A DNA stretch of 55,077 nucleotides from Planktothrix sp. FACHB-1365. GTDB taxonomy: Bacteria; Cyanobacteriota; Cyanobacteriia; Cyanobacteriales; Microcoleaceae. A model generated the notes under the pieces. That model searched no databases, was not told the origin of the DNA, and saw only the letters and a list, made by a program, of their open reading frames with translations. The stretch is from positions 1 through 55,077 of the forward strand of contig NZ_JACJSC010000038.1 of assembly GCF_014697575.1 (NCBI RefSeq), in the 5' to 3' direction. A program made the position numbers and the translations under genes. Of the stretch, positions 35,896 to 44,807 are shown in pieces (the stretch's first letter is position 1; each line of letters opens with the position of its first letter).

Positions 35896-37392
35896 TCAAT
35901 GCTCATTATCAAAAGGAAATTTTTGATAAGAAAGACAATACTTTTCAAAATCTACTAAACTGGTAATATCACTTTTTGTAGACTCAATATAATTACCTTG
36001 GTATTGAAGAATTGAAAGCACTAATCTTACTACAAGATTTCCCAGTTTACGAAGATCTGATAAAATATTATCCCCACCAAATCCTCTATGCACGATATCG
36101 TCTCTTATTTTTATAAATTCCAATTCTGGAAACAAGTCTTTGTACGGGGTTTTATAAAACTCTAGCATTTGTTTAAGACTTGTTCTTAAGCTACCTAACT
36201 TATTAAAATCAGAGAATGATTTTTCTAACTTGGCTTGAAAGCTCTTGTATTTTTGTAGATCATTTTCATGATTATTGATTTCACATTCATATTTTTGCAA
36301 TATTTTTAAAACATCATTTCTGATTTTTCTATAAATAGCTGTTGGGATTAATTTACTACTTGTTTCTGAAGAATGGTGGGCAGTAAGTGTTTCTAGGACT
36401 GTACAGAATAGTATAAATTCAACTGAAACTGTATTACTAGAAAATGCGTCTGTATACCAACCTAATGCTGATCCTAATCCTTTATCGCTAAAGTTCTCCC
36501 ATGTTACTTTTGAGGCGCACTGTTGAATAAATAAAGTTAGGTGTGCTTGTTGCACTACAGCAATTCCACGGCCTTCCTTGAACAACTGATTACCAGACCA
36601 GTATTCAACCTTTTTCTGACTATCATTGCTTTGACTTGTCTCAATTTTATAAATCTCTTTGAGACATTTTCCAGTTGCAAATGAGATTAACAGTTCAAGC
36701 CATGCAGAATAAATTTTGTAATGATTTACTTCAGTATCATTTTTATCGATAGATCTAAGCACCATTTCAGCACTTAAAGCATCATAATTTTTCTGGTCTC
36801 CAGACGTAAGTGAAACAAGACTCAATTCATATTTAGAATCTAGGATTTGAGTTGGCAAATTCTGAGTTAACTTTAAGTTGGCAAGACCATAAACAATTTC
36901 TAATTTCTTACTTTCTGTATATTCAGGATTATAGTCAATAGATAAATTATTTAGCTTAATAAGATGCTTTTTGGAAATATACTCAACTTCTGGGTAAACT
37001 TTTTCTCCAAAGGATAAAGTATAAGTATAATTATAATCTGCTATTTCTGCTATTACAACCCATCCTTCAAGAGTTTTTCCTTCAATAATGTAATTGCCTT
37101 TATAAGGTTTCTGAACTAGCTCTTGTTCGAGTTCTTTCAATTGAAGAAGAAAAGATGGATCTCTCCTTTCATCTTCTGTAAATTTCGGAGGATTGGTAAA
37201 TTTATATATAGGTGTAGATTCATAAAATTTCTTATGATTTAATTTTTCATGTACCCTTGAATCAATTTCGAGAAAAATATTTCCATTTCTGTGACACTGA
37301 ATACCAGCAGAAAAGTTTTCAATAGGTTGATTGTCATCCTCATGCAACTTTTTCAAATTTCCAACGAAGCTAAACTGTTTATGAATTTCCAT
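35896..37392 (-). CDS. HEPN-motif protein, ApeA-like layout (possible RNase)
   Basis: 498 residues. The N-terminal ~200 residues are mixed beta (FSFVGNLKKL, FSAGIQCHRNGNIFLEI, VYPEVEYISKKHLIKL) and look like a sensor domain. The C-terminal ~250 are helical and end in FIKIRDDIVHRGFGG with R430-x4-H435, the Rx4-6H catalytic motif of HEPN RNases, then a helix LVVRLVLSILQYQ. This beta-domain-plus-HEPN layout recalls the anti-phage protein ApeA, but I cannot show homology by eye. It lies next to a toxin-antitoxin pair. Codon use is AT-rich. Confidence 0.6.
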   Translation of the reverse strand: MEIHKQFSFVGNLKKLHEDDNQPIENFSAGIQCHRNGNIFLEIDSRVHEKLNHKKFYESTPIYKFTNPPKFTEDERRDPSFLLQLKELEQELVQKPYKGNYIIEGKTLEGWVVIAEIADYNYTYTLSFGEKVYPEVEYISKKHLIKLNNLSIDYNPEYTESKKLEIVYGLANLKLTQNLPTQILDSKYELSLVSLTSGDQKNYDALSAEMVLRSIDKNDTEVNHYKIYSAWLELLISFATGKCLKEIYKIETSQSNDSQKKVEYWSGNQLFKEGRGIAVVQQAHLTLFIQQCASKVTWENFSDKGLGSALGWYTDAFSSNTVSVEFILFCTVLETLTAHHSSETSSKLIPTAIYRKIRNDVLKILQKYECEINNHENDLQKYKSFQAKLEKSFSDFNKLGSLRTSLKQMLEFYKTPYKDLFPELEFIKIRDDIVHRGFGGDNILSDLRKLGNLVVRLVLSILQYQGNYIESTKSDITSLVDFEKYCLSYQKFPFDNEH

Positions 37393-37431
37393 TAGTAGAT
37401 CCAGATGATAAGGTCGTGTCAGGTATTTGAT

Positions 37432-37746
37432 TTAACTAGAGGATGTAATCTCGTTGCCAGTATCATTCTCTTCAAGTCCAAATCTCTGATACAGTTCATT
37501 GATTGCCTGTGGTTGAACTGTTCCTGTCTTTGAACGTTCTAATGCTGAAGTTAAGCGCGCAGCATTCGCAGGCGATCGCAACAAATACAACGTTTCCAGC
37601 AAACTTGATAATTCAGCTTCAGAAACAAGTGCAACATTTTTACCATCAGGACGAGTAATGATCACTGCTTCCCCTGTTTCAACAACACGATCACACAATT
37701 GATTCAGATTTACCTGAGCATCGACATAAGGAATTTGAGTTGACAT
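37432..37746 (-). CDS. yefM: YefM/Phd-family antitoxin
   Basis: 104 residues: IPYVDAQVNLNQLCDRVVET, GEAVIITRPDGKNVALVSEA, ELSSLLETLYLLRSPANAAR. This is the Phd/YefM fold followed by the toxin-binding tail. It should bind and neutralise the YoeB encoded 21 bp upstream and repress the operon. It is the second gene in transcription order, the reverse of the usual yefM-yoeB arrangement. The tail is longer than in E. coli YefM (83 residues). Confidence 0.9.
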   Translation of the reverse strand: MSTQIPYVDAQVNLNQLCDRVVETGEAVIITRPDGKNVALVSEAELSSLLETLYLLRSPANAARLTSALERSKTGTVQPQAINELYQRFGLEENDTGNEITSSS

Positions 37747-37767
37747 TTTCTAAACCTCTCAATCGTT

Positions 37768-38055
37768 TTACTCGTAGTGATATCGTGCTTGCAAAAAATC
37801 AATTTGGTGATTGCTGACCCGATAAACAATTCGGTGTTCTTTGTTTAGACGACGTGACCAACATCCAGCCAAATCATGCTTTAAAGGTTCTGGTTTACCA
37901 GATCCTTCAAAGGGATCTCGCAGAATTTCTTTGACCATCTTGATAATGCGAAGTGCCATTTTTCGATCAATTTCGACCCAATATTCCAGATCCTCAATAA
38001 ACTCAGATTGGAACAATGCCTCACGATTTTGCTTCTGCCCACCCTCAGCACCCAT
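37768..38055 (-). CDS. yoeB: YoeB/Txe-family mRNA interferase toxin
   Basis: 95 residues. FIEDLEYWVEIDRKMALRII, DPFEGSGKPEPLKHDLAGCW, SRRLNKEHRIVYRV and the terminal ARYHYE are the hallmarks of YoeB. The basic/acidic ribosome-dependent RNase residues (Glu and Arg of RRLNKEHR, final His-Tyr) are present. The N-terminus has about 10 extra residues (MGAEGGQKQN), so an internal start is possible. AAAGGT precedes the ATG. Confidence 0.93.
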   Translation of the reverse strand: MGAEGGQKQNREALFQSEFIEDLEYWVEIDRKMALRIIKMVKEILRDPFEGSGKPEPLKHDLAGCWSRRLNKEHRIVYRVSNHQIDFLQARYHYE

Positions 38056-38119
38056 ACCTTTAAGATGTTTTGAATTCCATTATAGAACCCATTTGGGAGC
38101 TATTTAACCAGTAAGTTAA

Positions 38120-38322
38120 GTGGAAAATACTCAACAACCCGCTCTGGCTGTGGCTCTGACCGATGCACTCGGAGCCGCAGGATTATTCAGCCAGAAATAC
38201 TAATTGCTTCTAATTTAGGGCTGGTTGCAACTGTTAATAAAAACACTGTTGTCAAAGCTCCAGACTGGTTTTATGTGCCTCAAGCCCATCCTCTGCCGGA
38301 AGGAGTTATCCTCACAACTTAA
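38120..38322 (+). pseudogene. Uma2-family (DUF820) endonuclease remnant, frameshifted
   Basis: Two frames are needed. The first reads TQQPALAVALTDALGAAGLF; near 38190 it shifts to PEILIASNLGLVATVNKNTV followed by VKAPDWFYVPQAHPLPEGV and a stop. ALGAAG..QPEILIASN and VKAPDWFY.P are characteristic of the Uma2/DUF820 PD-(D/E)xK family. The N-terminal part and the rest of the core are missing, so this is a decayed fragment. Confidence 0.72.
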
Positions 38323-38552
38323 TAAACATTACCACACCGAGATTGAAGTTGCACTTCAGGTAATCCAAAGTTTTGCTGACGACAAAGCAGAACTTGAGCA
38401 GCCCGTTGGCGGGCATAAATTCCATGAGAAAACCAACCCAGTGGTGCACCTGCAAAGATGCCGATGATGAGTCCAGTCAACAAACTTGAAACTAGATTTT
38501 TTCGGCTGATATGGTTTTCATGATGTTCAGTTTTAACGGATGTGTCTTGCAT
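38319..38552 (-). CDS. Small conserved membrane protein, 77 residues
   Basis: A polar start (MQDTSVKTEHHENHISRKNL) leads to one membrane helix (LLTGLIIGIFAGAPLGWFSHG), then YARQRAAQVLLCRQQNFGLPE and an end with SRCGNVY. The two Cys and the CRQQNFGL motif look conserved in cyanobacteria from memory. Function unknown. Its 3' end touches the Uma2 remnant on the other strand. Confidence 0.65.
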   Translation of the reverse strand: MQDTSVKTEHHENHISRKNLVSSLLTGLIIGIFAGAPLGWFSHGIYARQRAAQVLLCRQQNFGLPEVQLQSRCGNVY

Positions 38553-38649
38553 AGGATTTACTCAGAATGACTACCTTAATCAAGTGCAGACAATGAATAA
38601 AATTTGCATCTCTCGCTGTACTGAATTTAGGGGTTAAGCCAGACTGATC

Positions 38650-39684
38650 CTATAACTTAGAAAATCTAAAATAATTATCAATATAATCCGTAATTTCCTG
38701 ATAAAAACCCTGCCCTTTTTCCCGACTACTCGTTGCAGTAACCAATAACCTTAACGTTTCCATCAGTGAAGTCAGAGCAGCATCACAAACCAAGTCAAAA
38801 AGCTGCCCTAAATTATCTTGGTTTTGTTGTCCATAAGCCAACGCATTAATATAATCATTGCGAATTTGGTTATGAATGACTACAATCGGATAACCCGCAC
38901 GAATTAATAGTAAATTCATTAATAATCTAGCCGTTCGACCATTGCCATCGCGAAAAGGATGAATCGAAACAAAGCGAGAATGGGCGATTGTTGCATACTC
39001 GACCGGATGGAGTTTTAAAGCTGTTTCTGAGTTGAGCCAGATTACAAAATCTCTCATTAATTGAGAGAGTAAATAATGGGGAGGATAACGATAATTTGTT
39101 CCGGCTGCCATTACATCTAAAGTCCGATAACTCCCCGCTTCATTGGGGTTGATTTTTCGGAGAATTAGATTGTGGATTTGTTTAATTTCCCATTCATTAA
39201 TTGACCTATCTTTTTGGGCTAAACCTTCAATATAATCAATCGCCTCCTTATGTCCAATTACTTCTAAATGTTCGTCGAGGGTTTTGCCCCCAACGGTAAT
39301 CCCTTTTGTTAAAACTAACTCGGTTTCACTTTGAGTTAACGTATTCCCTTCAATAGCATTAGAATTATAAGTAAATCGGACATCATAAAGTTTTTTAAGT
39401 TCAGCGACAATCAGGGGTTCAAACGGTCTAAAGCCATCTAACCAAGTTTTTAGTTTGTCGATTTGCTCTAATTTAAGTTGATAATTCATCGTTAAATAGC
39501 GATTGATTAAAGCGGTTAACGAAAATTCTTTTTGCTGACTTAAAACGATGATTTGTTGAATAAATTTATCATAGCGTTGAGAAGAAGATCCCAACAAATT
39601 ATCATCCCTGGCACTAACCAAAGACTGATTAATTTTAGTTTGATTTTTACCCTGGTGCTTAAGATCAGTTTCTCTTGTCTCCAT
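38650..39684 (-). CDS. Fic-domain AMP-transferase
   Basis: 344 residues. The Fic active site HPFRDGNGRTAR starts at His242 and is complete, so nucleotide transfer to target hydroxyls is expected. The autoinhibitory motif S-x3-E-G is in YNSNAIEGNT (Ser108, Glu112) on the N-terminal side, a class II arrangement in which Glu blocks ATP binding. A C-terminal helical part follows. The first 66 residues before MNYQLKLEQIDKL are not typical, so the true start might be Met67. Targets unknown. Confidence 0.92.
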   Translation of the reverse strand: METRETDLKHQGKNQTKINQSLVSARDDNLLGSSSQRYDKFIQQIIVLSQQKEFSLTALINRYLTMNYQLKLEQIDKLKTWLDGFRPFEPLIVAELKKLYDVRFTYNSNAIEGNTLTQSETELVLTKGITVGGKTLDEHLEVIGHKEAIDYIEGLAQKDRSINEWEIKQIHNLILRKINPNEAGSYRTLDVMAAGTNYRYPPHYLLSQLMRDFVIWLNSETALKLHPVEYATIAHSRFVSIHPFRDGNGRTARLLMNLLLIRAGYPIVVIHNQIRNDYINALAYGQQNQDNLGQLFDLVCDAALTSLMETLRLLVTATSSREKGQGFYQEITDYIDNYFRFSKL

Positions 39685-39778
39685 ATTTTTGAACAGCCTC
39701 TACGGATAACAAAAGTTAAAACAAGTTTCAGCATTTACTATCTCTGGTTTCCAGGTTGAACCTAGAAACCAGAGATGA

Positions 39779-40414
39779 TTACAAATCAATAAAGGGTTCA
39801 GTGTCGTCAATCGTGGGTTCGGGAGGCGTTTCAACGGTTGGAGTCGAAACGTTATTATCCGTTGGATTTTCAACAGGTTGGGTGGAAATATTATTATCTA
39901 TTGGTTCTTCAATCGGTTGGGTAGAAACGTTATTATCTATGGGTTCTTCAACAGGTTTAATTAAGGCACTATTCGCCCGTACAAAACAGTTTGCAGGTGT
40001 ACCATCGGGTTTTTTCTTAACAAAAAGCCAAGGTAGAAATTGATCATCAAAGGTAATTACAAAACCGCCATAGCTGGGTTGTGCCCGGAACACTTCATCC
40101 GGTTTTAAAGTGGTGACAGCAGGCCAACTACTAATAGCAGGAAATCCGGGGTTATCAGGGTTCCAAATCTCTTCAATCGGGGCATTTCCCATACGACAAT
40201 TTAATCCATTTGGATCAGAATCAACAACTTGCCAATACAAATGATCGGATTTAGTCATATAATTTCCTCGATCATTCGGTTCAGGTAGAGACTTCGCCGC
40301 CCAAACAGGTGTGATTCCCAATAGGAAAACCAACCCTAAACCTAAAATCACTATCCTATAAATTGCTTTGAATCGGTTTAGCATCATAGTCCTCATTGAA
40401 TTAGGATTGTTCAA
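39779..40414 (-). CDS. Secreted protein with acidic Pro/Asn repeats
   Basis: 211 residues if the first ATG is used; ATGs at codons 7, 10 and 11 are alternatives. The signal peptide (IYRIVILGLGLVFLLGITPVWA) ends AKS. The mature domain (about residues 40-150) has two Cys (LNCRMGN, ANCFVRA) and the motif AQPSYGGFVITFDDQFLPWL, which I do not recognise beyond an SH3-like look. The C-terminus has three 13-residue repeats (P-x-E-x-P-x-DNN-x-ST-x) and an acidic tail. Periplasmic or wall-associated. Confidence 0.8.
   Translation of the reverse strand: MNNPNSMRTMMLNRFKAIYRIVILGLGLVFLLGITPVWAAKSLPEPNDRGNYMTKSDHLYWQVVDSDPNGLNCRMGNAPIEEIWNPDNPGFPAISSWPAVTTLKPDEVFRAQPSYGGFVITFDDQFLPWLFVKKKPDGTPANCFVRANSALIKPVEEPIDNNVSTQPIEEPIDNNISTQPVENPTDNNVSTPTVETPPEPTIDDTEPFIDL
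39843..39959. repeat. Three tandem 39-bp repeats in the secreted protein gene
   Basis: Units 39843-39881, 39882-39920 and 39921-39959, sharing gaaac/atatt..attatc core, encode the PxExPxDNNxSTx repeats. Unit number is likely variable between strains. Confidence 0.85.
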
Positions 40415-40682
40415 CAGTAAGGAATATACCGTTTTATTTAGCTTGGAAGCAACCCCGGTCTAGGGTCACAAAAAATTGGGTAGCACCATAGGTCTATCCG
40501 TTCCTATTATTCTAACACTTCTATAGAATTTCCTTAAATAATATCCTCGTAGGAAATACTCAATAATAATACTGATTTATCTCCTCTAGCAATCACAATC
40601 CTTAGCTCTGTTGCTGTTAAACTATTTCTAATTAAAGAATTCTCTGTTGAATAAATTTATTATATTGAGGAGCTTCTTGTCA

Positions 40683-42056
40683 ATGGTGAGTGATCAATTT
40701 CCACCGGATTTTATGTGGGGAGTCGCCACAGCATCTTATCAAATTGAAGGTGCTGTGGCGGAGGGAGGACGAAAACCCAGTGTTTGGGATACCTTTAGTC
40801 AAACACCTGGACGGGTATTAAATGGAGAAACGGGTAATCCCGCTTGTGATCATTATCATCGTTATGAAACAGATATTCAACTGATGGTTGAATTAGGAAT
40901 TAAACATTATCGATTTAGTATTGCTTGGCCGCGAATTATTCCCGATGGACGAGGAACTGTAAACGAAGCTGGACTGGATTTTTATCAACGTTTAGTCGAT
41001 AGCTTATTAAAGAATGGAATTACCCCCCACGCTACTTTATTTCATTGGGATAGCCCCCAAGCTTTAGAGGATTTATATGGGTCTTGGCGCAGTCGAGAAA
41101 TGGCTCAGGATTTTGCCGATTATGTGGCGGTTGTTGTTAATAAATTAGGCGATCGCATTACCTCTTGGATGACTATCAATGAAATTCCTTGTTTTACCCA
41201 TTTAGGCTATCAAGTCAATGCTCTTCCTCCCCATGCACCGGGAACCGTTGTTTCCCGCGCTAAAGACGTTTGGCAAACCTCCCATCATGCCTTATTAGCA
41301 CATGGGTTAGGAGTGCAAGCCATTCGAGCAAATTCGACGTTTCCTTGTACTATTTCTTTAGTCGATAATTGTGCGGTAACAGTTCCCATAACCGAAAGTC
41401 CAGAAGATATTTTAGCGGCTCAAAAAGCCTTTGCCCTTTGTGGTCAAAATGGGGGAATTACATTTCCGGCTTTAACCGGTTCCTATAGTCCCGTTTTATT
41501 GGAATTATTAGGAAATGAAGCCCCAGATATTTTACCCGGAGATTTAGAAATTATTCATCAACCCTTAGACCAATTAGGATTAAATATTTACTCAGCAACT
41601 TATGTCCGTGCATCTGATAATTCTCAGGGGTTTGAATTTTTAGGACTCCCCAAAGGATATCCTCGCATGAATATGCCTTGGTTGAATATTGTTCCTGAGT
41701 GTATTTATTGGGGAATTCGTCATATTAGTGAAACCTTAGATCGATCAGATTTACCTATTTTAATCACGGAAAGTGGCTGTGCAGCCGAAGATGAATTAAC
41801 TTCCCAAGGAGAGGTGATTGATACGGATCGGATTATGTATTTACGTCAGCATTTTAAATCAGCTTATCGTGCCCTTGTTGAAGGATATCCCTTAAAAGGA
41901 TATTTTGTTTGGAGTTTAATGGATAACTTTGAATGGGCCTGGGGTTATCAACGTCGTTTTGGCTTAATTTATATGGATTATATTACACAAAAACGTATCC
42001 CTAAAGCTAGTTTTCAATGGTATGCTGAATGTATTCGGCAAAATCGGGTGGTTTAG
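40683..42056 (+). CDS. GH1 beta-glucosidase
   Basis: 457 residues from ATG 40683, with GAGG upstream. A complete (beta/alpha)8 GH1 enzyme: N-terminal FMWGVATASYQIEG; acid/base Glu167 in WMTINEIP (family consensus NEP); nucleophile Glu363 in LITESGC (consensus TENG); sugar-binding SLMDNFEWAWGY. No signal peptide, so it hydrolyses beta-glucosides inside the cell. Small departures from the NEP and ENG motifs are within the family. It is followed by the diguanylate cyclase and two solute-binding proteins, consistent with sensing and using oligosaccharides. Confidence 0.94.
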   Translation: MVSDQFPPDFMWGVATASYQIEGAVAEGGRKPSVWDTFSQTPGRVLNGETGNPACDHYHRYETDIQLMVELGIKHYRFSIAWPRIIPDGRGTVNEAGLDFYQRLVDSLLKNGITPHATLFHWDSPQALEDLYGSWRSREMAQDFADYVAVVVNKLGDRITSWMTINEIPCFTHLGYQVNALPPHAPGTVVSRAKDVWQTSHHALLAHGLGVQAIRANSTFPCTISLVDNCAVTVPITESPEDILAAQKAFALCGQNGGITFPALTGSYSPVLLELLGNEAPDILPGDLEIIHQPLDQLGLNIYSATYVRASDNSQGFEFLGLPKGYPRMNMPWLNIVPECIYWGIRHISETLDRSDLPILITESGCAAEDELTSQGEVIDTDRIMYLRQHFKSAYRALVEGYPLKGYFVWSLMDNFEWAWGYQRRFGLIYMDYITQKRIPKASFQWYAECIRQNRVV

Positions 42057-42173
42057 CCTCATCTTTAAGCCTAGGGGAAGTTAGAAACAACTTAGACTCA
42101 AAGTGTTAGCAAAAAATTCGGTTTTAGCCGAGAGTTTAATATTTTTATCTATTTCTCCTAGCTAACTTTTGTT

Positions 42174-43319
42174 ATGAATACAATACTTTCTTCCTCTATT
42201 ACCCCGGCTCCCCAATCGGGTGAACCTCACAGTATCCAACCTGGGTATTATCAAGCGATGGAACGGTTAATTACTGTTGTGCAGGAACTTTCTCTGGCGC
42301 GGGATTTGCCAACCATTATGACGATTGTTAAACACGCAGCCCGCGAACTTACCAAATCTGACGGGGCGAGTTTTGTTTTGCGAGATCAGGATCAATGTTT
42401 TTATGCAGATGAAGATTCCATTGCTCCTCTGTGGAAAGGTCAAAGATTTCCCATAGAAATTTGTCTTGGGGGTTGGACAATGATTCATCGTCAACCTGCA
42501 ATTATTTCTGATATTTATGGAGATGAACGAGTTCCCTATGCCGCCTATCAACCCACCTTTGTTAAAAGTTTAGCAATGGTTCCCATTCGTACCCTTGACC
42601 CGATTGGAGCGATTGGAATTTATTGGGCAATTTTGCATCAACCTACTGCTGAAGAAGTGAAATTATTACAAGCTTTAGCCGATACAACCGCAGTAGCGAT
42701 GGAAAATGTTCAAGTGTATTCTGAATTAGAACAACGAGTCCGCCATCGTACTTCCCAATTACAAACTTTAAATCAACAATTAGCTGAAGAAATTGAAGAA
42801 CGACGAAAAGCAGAAGCAGAAGTCAGACAATTATCTTTAACGGATGAACTAACCGGATTATTAAATCGTCGGGGATTTTTTGTTTTAGCTGAACAACAAT
42901 TAAAGTTAGCTCGACGTTTACACACATCCTGTTGGATCATTTTCATAGATGTAGATGGCTTAAAAACAGTCAATGATACTTTAGGTCATGACCAGGGAGA
43001 TGCTTTGATTCAGGCTATGGCTCAAGTTTTGAAACAAACCTTTCGAGAGTCTGATATTGTTGCCCGTTTGGGAGGAGATGAATTTGTGATTTTTGCTCCT
43101 AATTGTATCAATTATTGTGAAAATATAGAAAGCCGTTTAAAATCCGAAATTGATCAGTTTAATCAAAATAGCCCTTTCAGTTTTCAGTTATCGATGAGTG
43201 TTGGCAGTATTAATTTTAATCCCAGTTACCATACTCGTCTGGAAGAATTAGTCAATCAAGCAGATGAATTAATGTATACCCAAAAACGCCTGAAACGGAA
43301 TCAAAAATTCCTGTGTTAA
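42174..43319 (+). CDS. GAF-GGDEF diguanylate cyclase
   Basis: 381 residues. The GAF domain (about 30-180) includes FVLRDQDQCFYADEDS and AMVPIRTLDPIGAIGIYW; a short coiled coil follows (190-220). The GGDEF domain starts LTDELTGLLNRRGFF; the active site is RLGGDEFVIF, intact. The product-inhibition I-site RESD lies five residues upstream. It should make c-di-GMP under feedback control. Cytoplasmic. Lies 26 bp before the first solute-binding protein gene and may be co-transcribed with it. Confidence 0.94.
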   Translation: MNTILSSSITPAPQSGEPHSIQPGYYQAMERLITVVQELSLARDLPTIMTIVKHAARELTKSDGASFVLRDQDQCFYADEDSIAPLWKGQRFPIEICLGGWTMIHRQPAIISDIYGDERVPYAAYQPTFVKSLAMVPIRTLDPIGAIGIYWAILHQPTAEEVKLLQALADTTAVAMENVQVYSELEQRVRHRTSQLQTLNQQLAEEIEERRKAEAEVRQLSLTDELTGLLNRRGFFVLAEQQLKLARRLHTSCWIIFIDVDGLKTVNDTLGHDQGDALIQAMAQVLKQTFRESDIVARLGGDEFVIFAPNCINYCENIESRLKSEIDQFNQNSPFSFQLSMSVGSINFNPSYHTRLEELVNQADELMYTQKRLKRNQKFLC

Positions 43320-43344
43320 CCTAGAATAAATATCAATCGTTAAT

Positions 43345-44730
43345 ATGAAAAAAATTTTGATTTTTAGCTTATTATTTATAATAAGTTTGGTTTTAGTGAC
43401 TTGTGCCGAACAGTCTCAACATTTATCTCAAAACACCTCTACTTCTAATCCCAACTCGCCTTTAACTATTTGGTGGACAAAAGGGTTTTATCCTGAAGAA
43501 GATGAAGCGTTGCAAACGGTGATTAAAGCTTGGGAACAACAAGCTGGACTCAAAGCAAAACTGACATTATTTAGTGATGATGAAAACTTAAAACAAACAC
43601 TAAACGCCTTAGAAACTGAAAATTTCCCTGATATTGTTTATAATAGACGGTTAGAATTTGCCATCAATCCTAAAGCTGCTTGGGAAGGTAAAGTTGCTGA
43701 GGTTTCCGATATTATTAAACCGATCAAAACCCTTTATACTCCCAGTGCGATTCAATCGGTTTATCTCTACAATCAAAAATCTAAAAAATTTGGCTATTAC
43801 GGTGTACCTCTTCAGCAGCAAACCTTACATCTCCATTATTGGCGAGATTTACTGGAAGAAGCCGGATTTCAAGAACGTGATATTCCTAAAGATTGGAATA
43901 ATTTTTGGGCGTTTTGGCAAGAGGTACAAAGCCAATTAAGAAAACAGGGAAAATCGGATATTTATGGTATTGGTTTAACATTTTCTTCCGAATCTAATGA
44001 CACCTTTTATGAGTTTGAACAAACCTTGGCTGCATCAGGGATTCAACTGATGAATCAACAGGGAGAACTGTTAGTGAATAATCCTGAAGTTCGTCAAGGA
44101 ATTCTTGATAGTTTAATTTGGTATACTCAATTTTATAAACAGGGATATGCGGCTCCAGATTCTATTGATTGGCTCCCAGAAGATAATAATATTAATTTCC
44201 TGAATCGTCGCCTGGTCATGACTCTTAATCCTACCCTTTCTATTCCCGCTTCTCAAAAAACTGATCCTGATGTTTATTCTCAACAAATTGCCACGATTGA
44301 ACTTCCGAATAAACCCAATGGCGAACCGATGCCAAACTTTGTTTCCATTAAACAAGTTATCACCTTTAAAAACTCTCCCCATTCCCAGCAAGCTAAAAGT
44401 TTCCTCTCTTTTTTAGCCAAACCCGAAATCCTTTTAAACTATTTAAAAGGGTCTGCTGGACGTTATTTCCCCGTTATGCCACAACTGTTATCAGATCCAT
44501 TTTGGAATAATACGAATGATCCTCATCTCAAGGTCGCATCAGAACAATTTCGTTTTGTTGCGCCGTTGTCTTCGATTCTGTTTGCACCCTATTCCCAAAT
44601 TTTTGCTGAAAATGTATGGGGAAAAGCCATAGAACAGGTCATTGTTGAGGGTTTATCTCCAGAAGCAGCAACGGAGATGGCTATTGCTGAAATTCAAACA
44701 ATATTTGCCGAGTGGAAAGTTCAGGAGTAA
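43345..44730 (+). CDS. Extracellular solute-binding protein 1 (sugar type), lipoprotein
   Basis: 461 residues. The signal ends LVLVTCAEQS; the putative lipobox LVTC has Thr just before Cys, an unusual residue there. The mature part has the family-1 solute-binding layout: LTIWWTKGFYPEEDEALQTV, DIVYNRR, YYGVPLQQQTLHLHYWRDLL, YGIGLTFSSESNDTFYEF, GRYFPVMPQL. It resembles the following gene closely (same motifs in order). No permease genes follow; a sensor kinase does, so it may present ligand to the kinase rather than to a transporter. Confidence 0.88.
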   Translation: MKKILIFSLLFIISLVLVTCAEQSQHLSQNTSTSNPNSPLTIWWTKGFYPEEDEALQTVIKAWEQQAGLKAKLTLFSDDENLKQTLNALETENFPDIVYNRRLEFAINPKAAWEGKVAEVSDIIKPIKTLYTPSAIQSVYLYNQKSKKFGYYGVPLQQQTLHLHYWRDLLEEAGFQERDIPKDWNNFWAFWQEVQSQLRKQGKSDIYGIGLTFSSESNDTFYEFEQTLAASGIQLMNQQGELLVNNPEVRQGILDSLIWYTQFYKQGYAAPDSIDWLPEDNNINFLNRRLVMTLNPTLSIPASQKTDPDVYSQQIATIELPNKPNGEPMPNFVSIKQVITFKNSPHSQQAKSFLSFLAKPEILLNYLKGSAGRYFPVMPQLLSDPFWNNTNDPHLKVASEQFRFVAPLSSILFAPYSQIFAENVWGKAIEQVIVEGLSPEAATEMAIAEIQTIFAEWKVQE

Positions 44731-44807
44731 ACTAATAAAAGATAGCTTTTTAAAGTTGCCTGATTCTAAACTCTCAATTTCTCCGCATTTCCCCAAGGAT
44801 TCTAGCC

